Below are positions 1 through 5,036 of a DNA stretch of 6,220 nt, piece by piece. This stretch comes from Planctomycetaceae bacterium. GTDB taxonomy: Bacteria > Planctomycetota > Planctomycetia > Pirellulales > Thermoguttaceae. Location of the stretch: the NCBI GenBank assembly GCA_031257725.1, contig JAIROD010000372.1, forward strand, positions 1-6,220, written 5' to 3'. Both the position numbers and the translations under genes were made by a program. The notes beneath the pieces were generated by a model that was not told the origin of the DNA, ran no database searches, and saw only the letters and a list, made by a program, of their open reading frames with translations. Numbering within the stretch: position 1 is the stretch's first letter; each line of letters opens with the position of its first letter.

Positions 1-393
1 TTTTTTTAATAAGGTAATAAGGTTGATTGTAGGGAGTCCTTGGGGCTACTAAGGTTGTTTTGTTTGAAAAATAAGGTGAAAATAAGGTTTGTATAAACTT
101 GCTTTGAAAATTCCACTGAAATATTACCTGTTTTCTATCTTTCTTTGTCAAGGGAATGTCTTGTTTTTCATGCCGATAGGTATAGAATGTTATTTTTGAC
201 AACCTTACCTGATATTTTTGACTATAACATGTCGAATGATGATGGTTTATAGTCCGGACGGGAAACAATCCGGCAGACAAATAGAATATAACCTGTTTAA
301 TAAAAAGAGTTTATATTCAATTTAATATTTGTCTTTTTCGGTTACCGTGTAAATCGTACCAACAGAATTATTCCCACCGACAACGGAATTACT
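1..393. other. AT-rich non-coding region upstream of the mutase-like gene
   Basis: I see no convincing coding sequence here on either strand. The stretch is rich in A and T, carries the AATAAGGT repeats listed separately, and has a small potential hairpin (CCGGA at 254-258 against TCCGG at 269-273). A TTGACA string at 196-201 and a TATAAC string at 223-228 resemble promoter boxes but are about 21 bp apart, too far for a standard sigma-70 promoter. The leader of the gene starting at 394 therefore lies here, but I cannot place its promoter. Confidence 0.6.
8..88 (+). repeat. Cluster of AATAAGGT direct repeats
   Basis: Exact AATAAGGT copies occur at 8-15, 16-23, 70-77 and 81-88, with a one-mismatch copy (ACTAAGGT) at 48-55. 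Two are directly adjacent and two lie 11 bp apart. This could be a regulator-binding cluster or low-complexity drift in AT-rich DNA. The array begins near the window edge, so it may extend upstream and belong to a gene outside the window. Confidence 0.45.
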
Positions 394-1794
394 ATGAAAA
401 GTTCAAAACCGAGCCTTTATCGCGAAGATTTTATTCTTGGTCTTGTGGAAGGCGAACTGAATGAAATGCTTTATACGTCCTGGGGGCAAGCCATTGCTCA
501 GATGTTACCGGTCGGTTCCAAATTCCTTGTTACGTCGGATTTTCGCCGAAGTTCGGAGCAGTTCAAAGCGGCTTTAACCGAGGGGTTGCTCTCAAACGGG
601 ATTGATGTTTACAATTTCGGCAATATTCCGACCAATTTAACATCTTACGGATTGGATTTGGTTCCGGGCAATGCATTTGCCAGTGTAACCGGTGAAAATT
701 ACGCTTCTATCTGGAACGGTTTGCGCTGGTTTATTCCCGGTTGTCCTTTATCTAGGGCGGAGCAAATTGACCGACTTCGGCAAGAAGCCCAATCGCCGTC
801 CCAACCTCGTGCGGTTGCACGCGGAAAATATACGACAGTCGATATGCTACCGACATGGTGGGCATTTTTGCAGGACGTTTGGTATGACACTCCGAAAGTT
901 CCAGCACGGATTATTGTCGATCCGATGTACGGCAATTGGGCGCCTTTAGCGCAACAGGCATTACAAAAATGTTTTCCTCAAACGCTTTTCGAATCAATTC
1001 ACAATGAACCGAAAGAAGATTTTGGCGGTATGCTTCCGGCATCCCGATGTCTGAAATCATTGTCAACATTGTGTTCAGAGGTGGTGCGTTGCCAAGCCGA
1101 TCTTGGGGTTGCATTCGAAGCTGACGCTCACTCCTTCGCACTCATTGATAATCTTGGTCAACCGTTACTTTCTGAAGAAATCACATGGATTGTATTACAT
1201 TATCTGCTGGGTAATACGATGAACGGTGAAGTTTTTCTCCATGATGTTAATTGTTCTGAAAAAATCATTATGGAAGGAATTCGGTTGGGTGCTTCTCCTC
1301 GTGTTGTCAAAAATACTCACACCACGTTTCTTGCCAAAATGCAGGAAACAAACGCTTTGATTGGATTTTGGCATGACGGAAGCCTTTATTTTCGTGGTGT
1401 TTACGGCAGGCGTATTGTTATTTTTGCCATCTGCTGGATTCTTGACCATTTCTTACGTCTTGGAATTCCTCTTTCGGAATGGCGAAAACAGTTTCCAAAA
1501 TTTTATACCACTCCCGAAATTCGTACACCGTTTGTTCCGTTGGAAGCGGTGATTCAACGTCTTTCTGGGACATGGTCCTGTTCGCCGACTTCAACACTGG
1601 AAGGGATTCGGTTTGTTGTTCCTGACGGGCGTGTTCATATTCGGGTCATTGCGGATTTCGCCCAATTAGGTTTTCATTTCGAAACCGACAGCCAGTTATT
1701 GTTGCAAGAAATATTCTCAGAATGTTGCCATGCTCTGGAAGGACTGGATCATCTCGCCTTTTTCTTGAAAGAAGGATTGGCAAACTGGCGATAA
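394..1794 (+). CDS. Phosphohexomutase-fold protein (phosphomannomutase/phosphoglucomutase family), probable pseudoenzyme
   Basis: At 466 residues this matches the usual length of the bacterial PMM/PGM family and keeps its landmarks in order: an N-terminal YREDFILG aligning with FREYDIRG, a TSDFRRSS segment (47-54) like the usual GxDxRxSS, IPT at 78-80, NGLRW at 108-112, DP..GN around 176-181, and ADLGVAF at 235-241. Every active-site loop has lost its key residues. TASHNP aligns without gaps to TGENYA (99-104), putting Glu101 at the phosphoserine position. The metal loop DGDADR reads EADAHS (242-247). The sugar loop GGExSGH reads GFWHDGS (324-330). The phosphate loop RPSGTEPxxR reads RVIADFAQLG (417-426). 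The Arg of the N-terminal DIRG is Leu15. The frame is intact, so the fold seems maintained while catalysis is probably lost; a binding or regulatory role is inference. The start has only a weak GGA (385-387) ahead of it. The gene stands alone, convergent with the rhomboid gene. Confidence 0.85.
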   Translation: MKSSKPSLYREDFILGLVEGELNEMLYTSWGQAIAQMLPVGSKFLVTSDFRRSSEQFKAALTEGLLSNGIDVYNFGNIPTNLTSYGLDLVPGNAFASVTGENYASIWNGLRWFIPGCPLSRAEQIDRLRQEAQSPSQPRAVARGKYTTVDMLPTWWAFLQDVWYDTPKVPARIIVDPMYGNWAPLAQQALQKCFPQTLFESIHNEPKEDFGGMLPASRCLKSLSTLCSEVVRCQADLGVAFEADAHSFALIDNLGQPLLSEEITWIVLHYLLGNTMNGEVFLHDVNCSEKIIMEGIRLGASPRVVKNTHTTFLAKMQETNALIGFWHDGSLYFRGVYGRRIVIFAICWILDHFLRLGIPLSEWRKQFPKFYTTPEIRTPFVPLEAVIQRLSGTWSCSPTSTLEGIRFVVPDGRVHIRVIADFAQLGFHFETDSQLLLQEIFSECCHALEGLDHLAFFLKEGLANWR

Positions 1795-1810
1795 CAACTT
1801 CTAAAAAATA

Positions 1811-2048
1811 TTATGTAACTCATGTTACGCAGGTGCAATTTATTGTTGTAACTATTCAGTAGCGATTCTATTGTTTATCATTAGACCAATAATCAAGAGG
1901 TTTTTACTAATACGGCGTACTCGCCAACATTGCCCCCTGCTTGCAGATGGAAATTAAAAACCAACTGCGTACAACTCGAATAATAAAACCAACCATTGCG
2001 ACCTTTCGGCGAAAGGTCGCCTACCTCCTCGACTGGATAGTTACATAA
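1811..2048. repeat. Imperfect inverted repeat enclosing most of the convergent spacer
   Basis: TTATGTAACT (1811-1820) is the exact reverse complement of AGTTACATAA (2039-2048). A second left-hand match, GTAACTATTCAGT (1848-1860), pairs with ACTGGATAGTTAC (2032-2044) at 12 of 13 positions. The right arm can therefore pair with two alternative left arms, as expected if a mobile palindromic element was rearranged or decayed. No transposase is visible. A degraded MITE-like element is one reading; chance similarity in AT-rich DNA is possible for the shorter match. Confidence 0.45.
1998..2020. terminator. Perfect 10-bp hairpin between convergent genes (possible bidirectional terminator or REP-like unit)
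   Basis: GCGACCTTTC (1998-2007) and GAAAGGTCGC (2011-2020) are exact reverse complements around a GGC loop. Read on the minus strand it sits 45 bp beyond the rhomboid stop and is followed by a moderately U-rich stretch, so it could terminate that transcript; on the plus strand no U-run follows. The adjoining GGTCGCCTACCT (2015-2026) reappears inverted as AGGTAGGCGACC at 4670-4681 inside another hairpin, which suggests a dispersed intergenic repeat family rather than a dedicated terminator. Confidence 0.5.
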
Positions 2049-2064
2049 ATTTTACGGATTGTAT

Positions 2065-3027
2065 TTATTTTTTGTCACGGTATTTTCTGCTGGCGTATTG
2101 TAAAAATTCGCGTTCTTCTTTGGTAAGCCCCGCTTCGCCGACTTTACCGTAACGTCCAAGAATTTCATCAAGCCGTTCTTCAAATTCATCATTTTTTTCC
2201 AGTTTCGTTTCCTTGACGGAGGTGTTATCAGGCGTATCCTTTTCCGAATAGGTATGTAATTTGGGTTTCCGTTTGAACATGTTACGAAACTTTTTTCCCC
2301 ATCCGGTAAAACCGTTGGTGATTTTTTGGCGATATTGGGCGAAAAATAGATAGTAAAGAAGAGCAAACCCTGCCCCGGCAAGGTGAGCGGAATACGCAAT
2401 TCCGCCTTTGCCAACACCAGAAGCGCCACCGGCATCCATGAACACAATAATCAGTCCAATCGCCCACATCGGTAACGGCAAAATTCCCCACAATAATACC
2501 GTTTTTCTGGGATAGAACAATGCGTACAGAATCACTATTGCCGTAACACCGCCGGACGCTCCCAAACTACCTGTTGTAGGGTTGAGGGCGGCGTGAACAA
2601 TTCCGCTAAAAATAATGGCTAAAAGGTAAAACAAAAGATATTCGGCACGCCCAAGTTGATTCTCAATATTTTCGCTACGAATAATACCGATTCGTCCGGT
2701 TCCCATACCAAGCGTCATCCCATAACCAAACACCAACAACCCCAACATGTTTCCGGCAATATGCCAGAATGTAGAGGGAGAATGCGCAAAACCGGAAGTC
2801 AAAAATTTCCACCAAAGTTCAGGAGTATTAAATGTTCCCGGTACAACCGACAGAAAAAACGTAAGAGCATTGTCGGGAAAAAAGAAACCGTTGGCAATCC
2901 AAAGTGCGATATTGATAAAAATCAGGTACATTGTGACCGACATGGAACCGCTATTTCGTCGTGAACGAATATAGCCGTAATCATCATAAGGTTCGTATCG
3001 GTTGTAATCGCGGTCTTGAAATCCCAT
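2065..3027 (-). CDS. Rhomboid family intramembrane serine protease with C-terminal DUF6576-like tail
   Basis: This 320-residue protein has the six-helix rhomboid core. Hydrophobic segments lie near residues 31-50, 89-108, 128-148, 155-172, 177-197 and 210-229. The catalytic serine is Ser158 in LGASGG (GxSG motif) and the catalytic histidine is His215 in SAHLAGAG; HIAGN (89-93) is the usual HxxxN oxyanion-side motif. Rhomboids cleave transmembrane helices within the membrane; the substrate cannot be read from sequence. The N-terminus (5-24) is unusually rich in Tyr, Asp and Arg. The soluble tail is charged, and its last ~37 residues (284-320, with DEILGRYG and GLTKEEREFL) resemble the DUF6576 module found at the end of many rhomboids. 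The loop after helix 2 (109-127) is somewhat long. No clear ribosome binding site precedes the ATG, but it is the first Met ahead of helix 1. It is divergent from the SDR gene. Confidence 0.93.
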   Translation of the reverse strand: MGFQDRDYNRYEPYDDYGYIRSRRNSGSMSVTMYLIFINIALWIANGFFFPDNALTFFLSVVPGTFNTPELWWKFLTSGFAHSPSTFWHIAGNMLGLLVFGYGMTLGMGTGRIGIIRSENIENQLGRAEYLLFYLLAIIFSGIVHAALNPTTGSLGASGGVTAIVILYALFYPRKTVLLWGILPLPMWAIGLIIVFMDAGGASGVGKGGIAYSAHLAGAGFALLYYLFFAQYRQKITNGFTGWGKKFRNMFKRKPKLHTYSEKDTPDNTSVKETKLEKNDEFEERLDEILGRYGKVGEAGLTKEEREFLQYASRKYRDKK

Positions 3028-3116
3028 ATTGGTTATGTTATAAAATTGTTATTGTTTGAGAAAAGATAATTATTCAATGGAATTTTTGTTTTCGCAACAT
3101 GCGGTTATTCGTATTT

Positions 3117-3208
3117 GTTAACGGCGTAGGCTTGCCTCGCACTGTTAAATTTTATACACAATACGCAATACACAATACACCAAACGTGGGGTAAACCGCG
3201 TCATGAAC
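3117..3208. repeat. Degraded copy of the GTTAAC...CGTTAAC palindromic repeat
   Basis: The left end GTTAACGGCGTAGGCTTGCC matches the units at 4802 and 4886 closely (4 differences over the first 30 bases). The right end, GTGGGGTAAACCGCGTC plus TGAAC, matches with about 5 differences over 25. The centre is longer than in the other copies and carries a CACAATAC-type mini-repeat. It lies 90 bp upstream of the rhomboid start, so it may fall in that gene's leader or promoter. Confidence 0.75.
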
Positions 3209-3220
3209 AAGCAAACGAAA

Positions 3221-3325
3221 ATGTCATTGAAATATTACAAAGATATTATATGGATTTTATTGTACAGTAAAAACAAACCTCTTCCCGGAGTTCGCGACAG
3301 GAATTTGTCGCTTCGAGACGGATGA
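3221..3325 (+). CDS. Marginal small reading frame, 34 aa, unknown
   Basis: An ATG at 3221 opens a 34-residue frame that begins MSLKYYKDIIWILLYSKNK and ends in RDG before a TGA. The first half is mildly hydrophobic with flanking lysines. No ribosome binding site is visible, I recognise no family, and the second half overlaps the hairpin-rich block, so chance is the likelier explanation. It is listed only because it would otherwise be overlooked. Confidence 0.12.
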   Translation: MSLKYYKDIIWILLYSKNKPLPGVRDRNLSLRDG

Positions 3326-3408
3326 AAGTCGGGCGTACACATGTCAGCCGGAATTGACTTTGATCCACGATATAAGTTGACCTTCCAGCAAACGCCGGAA
3401 TAAAGAGG
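3278..3408 (+). ncRNA. Candidate structured 5' leader upstream of the SDR gene
   Basis: CCTCTT (3278-3283) can pair with AAGAGG (3403-3408), and CCGG (3285-3288) with CCGG (3395-3398), closing a domain of about 130 nt. Inside are GCGACA (3294-3299) with TGTCGC (3306-3311) around a 6-nt loop, and AAAGTC (3325-3330) with GACTTT (3356-3361), which encloses GGC/GCC (3332-3334 and 3347-3349). Together these give a multi-branched fold ending 52 nt before the SDR start, as a cis-regulatory leader would. I do not recognise a known riboswitch class, and stems of 4-6 bp can arise by chance. Confidence 0.25.
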
Positions 3409-3460
3409 CTTGTATTTTACGAGATTATAGGAATCTTCGTTAAAAAAACAAGAGCATCTT

Positions 3461-4426
3461 ATGAAAAAGTGTTTAATAACCGGAGTGAATGGATTTGTAG
3501 GGCATCACTTATTGCAGTATTTTGATACGGAGAAAACGGAGATCACCGATATTTTAGGCATGGATTATTTTCCGGAAACCGCAACATATACTCCTCAACA
3601 ATTTTCCTACCATTTTGAACAAGTTGACTTAACCGAACCGGAACCGTTTACATCTCTTGCCGATAATTTTGATCCTGACTGGTTGATTCATCTTGCGGCG
3701 GAAAGTAGTGTGGCGGCGAGTTGGCGTGAACCGGATCGTTGTATGACGAATAATTGGAATATAAATTATAACATACTTCGGTTTTTGAAGTTACGTCCCA
3801 TACGATACCGGTCGAAATGTCGGATGTTAGCGGTGGGTTCGTCCGAAGTGTACGGTTACAGGGAAAACTGGCAGGAACCACTGGAAGAATCACACCCAAG
3901 ACTCCCCTATAATCCCTATGCTGTCAGCCGTGTTCATCAGGAAGATTGGATTCAACTGAATGTCAAATGGCATAAACTAAACATTGTCTCCACCCGATCA
4001 TTCCATCATACCGGTCCCGGACAAACTAACCGGTTTGTTATTCCATCGTTTATTGGTCAATTACAGGAAGCCCGAAAAAATGGGCAGAAAACCGTTCATC
4101 TCCAAACCGGCAATATCCGTTTGATTCGGGATTTTTCCGATGTTCGCGACATGGTGCGGGCATATCATCTTTTACTCGAACATGGTCAAAGCGGTGAAGT
4201 GTACAATATTTGTTGCGGCGAGGGTGTTTCTCTGTTGAATATTATTGAAATTCTTGCGGAGATTCTGGAGTTGGACGTAACAATTGAAATTGATGAAACG
4301 TTATGCCGTCGCGGAGAACCGCCGATTGTGATCGGCAATCCCCAAAAAATATTCCGCACAACCGGTTGGACTCCGCAATTTTCACTGGAACAAACACTCC
4401 GAGATATGATACAAAAACAAAATTAA
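3461..4426 (+). CDS. NAD(P)-dependent sugar-nucleotide epimerase/dehydratase, GMD/Rmd-like (extended SDR)
   Basis: At 321 residues this has the length and motif order of an extended short-chain dehydrogenase. TGVNGFVG (7-14) is the Rossmann GxxGxxG. LAAES (78-82) and SSEVYG (127-132) frame the active site, with Ser127/Ser128/Glu129 at the catalytic S(S/T)E. FHHTGPGQ (181-188), the RDFSDVRD segment (223-230) and YNICCGEG near 247-254 are typical of the GDP-mannose 4,6-dehydratase/GDP-4-keto-6-deoxy-mannose reductase branch. Such enzymes make GDP-linked 6-deoxyhexoses for surface polysaccharides; the length and C-terminal TGWTPQFSLEQTLRDM favour an Rmd-like reductase, but the exact substrate is inference. 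The catalytic YxxxK reads YAVSR (153-157), with Arg157 (codon CGT, 3929-3931) in place of Lys. The start follows a weak AGAG (3451-3454). It appears monocistronic and may be controlled through the hairpin-rich leader. Confidence 0.9.
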   Translation: MKKCLITGVNGFVGHHLLQYFDTEKTEITDILGMDYFPETATYTPQQFSYHFEQVDLTEPEPFTSLADNFDPDWLIHLAAESSVAASWREPDRCMTNNWNINYNILRFLKLRPIRYRSKCRMLAVGSSEVYGYRENWQEPLEESHPRLPYNPYAVSRVHQEDWIQLNVKWHKLNIVSTRSFHHTGPGQTNRFVIPSFIGQLQEARKNGQKTVHLQTGNIRLIRDFSDVRDMVRAYHLLLEHGQSGEVYNICCGEGVSLLNIIEILAEILELDVTIEIDETLCRRGEPPIVIGNPQKIFRTTGWTPQFSLEQTLRDMIQKQN

Positions 4427-4604
4427 TCGCACAAAAATAATTGTTTTGACTAATATATTCAACTAATTATTTTGACTTCGGTTAATTTCAGTCGAATAAA
4501 ATTAATTTTTAGACAATTTTGTTGTTTTTTGCATTATTAAAACGATAATTTGTTTCTTTTTTGTAATATTTTCTATATTTTATCCCGTATTCAATTATCA
4601 TACT
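4427..4604. other. Very AT-rich spacer downstream of the SDR gene
   Basis: No gene is visible. Two near-identical 14-bp direct repeats, TAATTGTTTTGACT (4438-4451) and TAATTATTTTGACT (4464-4477), lie 26 bp apart start to start. A short ACAA/TTGT hairpin followed by six T residues (near 4515-4528) might act as a weak terminator for the SDR gene, but the stem is only about 4 bp and AT-rich. Confidence 0.4.
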
Positions 4605-4768
4605 GAAAATTTTCCTAGCGTTCAGAGGGTGGTTGTTAAAAAGGATAAAATTTTAGGTCAATTATTGGCAGGTAGGCGACCGTCCAGCGGACGGATTGCC
4701 TACCTCGCAATTTTCTACTTTAATTGACCTAATTGAACAACCAGCCGGTGAACGCTAGGAAAATTTTC
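4605..4768. repeat. 164-bp nested palindrome, MITE-like, with 10-bp flanking direct repeats
   Basis: The first 20 bases (4605-4624, ending CTAGCGTTCA) are the exact reverse complement of 4749-4768. Further matched pairs follow inward: TGGTTGTT (4630-4637) with AACAACCA (4736-4743), AGGTCAATTA (4655-4664) with TAATTGACCT (4721-4730), AGGTAGGC (4670-4677) with GCCTACCT (4698-4705), and CCGTCC (4680-4685) with GGACGG (4689-4694), around a loop at 4686-4688. The outermost 10 bases, GAAAATTTTC, are self-palindromic, so 4605-4614 and 4759-4768 are also direct repeats. They may be a target-site duplication around a 144-bp element (4615-4758) with CTAGCGTTCA terminal inverted repeats. It encodes no protein, so if mobile it would need a transposase in trans. 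Confidence 0.8.
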
Positions 4769-4775
4769 GGGGAAC

Positions 4776-4990
4776 CTCTAATAAGTCAGAATTTACCGAA
4801 AGTTAACGGCGTGGGCTTGCCCCGCGTTGTTCAACTTAACCCTAAAACACGGGGTAAACCCCGTCGTTAACAAAATTTACCGAAAGTTAACGGCGTGGGC
4901 TTGCCCCGCGTTGTTAGGCTTAGCCCCAAAACACGGGGTAAACCCCGTCGTTAACAAATGGGCAGAAAATAAAAAATTGAATTATTAGAG
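4776..4990. repeat. Inverted repeat flanking the tandem palindromes
   Basis: CTCTAATAA (4776-4784) is the exact reverse complement of TTATTAGAG (4982-4990), and similarity continues loosely on both sides (GGGGAACC outside against GGGCAT on the complement; TCAGAATTT inside against TCAATTT). The two 84-bp palindromic units sit between these arms. This could mark the ends of a roughly 220-bp non-autonomous element abutting the 164-bp palindrome. I see no convincing target-site duplication. Confidence 0.4.
4788..4955. repeat. Tandem pair of 84-bp units, each containing a 70-bp GTTAAC...CGTTAAC palindrome
   Basis: Unit 1 (4788-4871) and unit 2 (4872-4955) repeat with a period of exactly 84 bp. 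Each begins with ATTTACCGAAA and holds a 70-bp element (4802-4871, 4886-4955) from GTTAACGGC to GTCGTTAAC. The two ~27-bp arms of each element match as inverted repeats at about 21 of 27 positions, and the right arm carries its own hairpin (ACGGGG-taaa-CCCCGT). Between units all 58 arm bases are identical, while 5 of the 12 central bases differ. The pair ends 81 bp before the SHD1-Sel1-WD40 start and may be transcribed in its leader. The degraded copy at 3117-3208 shows the family is dispersed. Confidence 0.88.
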
Positions 4991-5022
4991 ATGCCCAAAA
5001 AACTTTAACAACCTTTTTAGAA

Positions 5023-5027
5023 AAGGA
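5023..5027 (+). promoter_or_regulatory. Shine-Dalgarno AAGGA
   Basis: AAGGA lies 9 nt before the ATG at 5037. It is the clearest ribosome binding site in the window and favours ATG 5037 over the in-frame ATG two codons later (5043). Confidence 0.7.
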
Positions 5028-5036
5028 AAAGTTGAC

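Larger units (their letters stand above)
1795..2064. other. Convergent intergenic region with inverted repeats
   Basis: This 270-bp spacer separates the 3' ends of the mutase-like and rhomboid genes and shows no credible gene. It holds a short GTAAC-tcat-GTTAC hairpin (1815-1828) 20 bp after the first stop codon, a perfect 10-bp hairpin at 1998-2020, and outer inverted repeats described separately. Either hairpin could help end transcription, but neither is followed by a clean U-tract. Confidence 0.6.
3028..3460. other. Divergent intergenic region between the rhomboid and SDR genes
   Basis: This 433-bp spacer must carry promoters for both flanking genes, but I find no confident boxes. It contains a degraded copy of the GTTAAC palindromic repeat (3117-3208), a marginal 34-codon reading frame (3221-3325) and a block with several complementary segments (3278-3408) close to the SDR start. 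The last two overlap and are alternative readings of the same DNA. Confidence 0.55.

Noticed and set aside
196..228. TTGACA and TATAAC strings as a promoter for the mutase-like gene
   Set aside because: The spacing is about 21 bp, and closer candidate -10 boxes do not match. The distance to the start (over 160 bp) adds no support.
699..1449. Reading frames on the minus strand and in another plus frame inside the mutase-like gene
   Set aside because: They lie within a gene with clear family motifs and have no recognisable domains; they are overlaps by chance.
3279..3378. Alternative frame in the SDR leader reading LFPEFATGICRFETDES
   Set aside because: It has no start codon or ribosome binding site, matches no family I know, and ends after about 33 codons. 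The complementary segments fit a structured RNA at least as well.
394..4426. A GDP-sugar operon linking the mutase-like and SDR genes
   Set aside because: An opposite-strand rhomboid gene and long spacers separate them, and the mutase-like protein lacks catalytic residues, so co-transcription and a shared pathway are not supported.
4444..4502. TTGACT boxes with a downstream TAAAAT as a promoter for the SHD1-Sel1-WD40 gene
   Set aside because: The best pair has a 19-bp spacer, lies more than 530 bp from the start codon, and two strong palindromic elements intervene. AT-rich DNA gives such matches easily.
4515..4528. Rho-independent terminator after the SDR gene
   Set aside because: A T-run is present, but the preceding stem is only about 4 bp and AT-rich, and it lies about 90 bp from the stop codon.
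4788..4955. CRISPR array from two regularly spaced repeats
   Set aside because: There are only two units, directly adjacent, each an internal palindrome with a 12-bp variable centre; there are no spacer-sized unique sequences and no cas genes.
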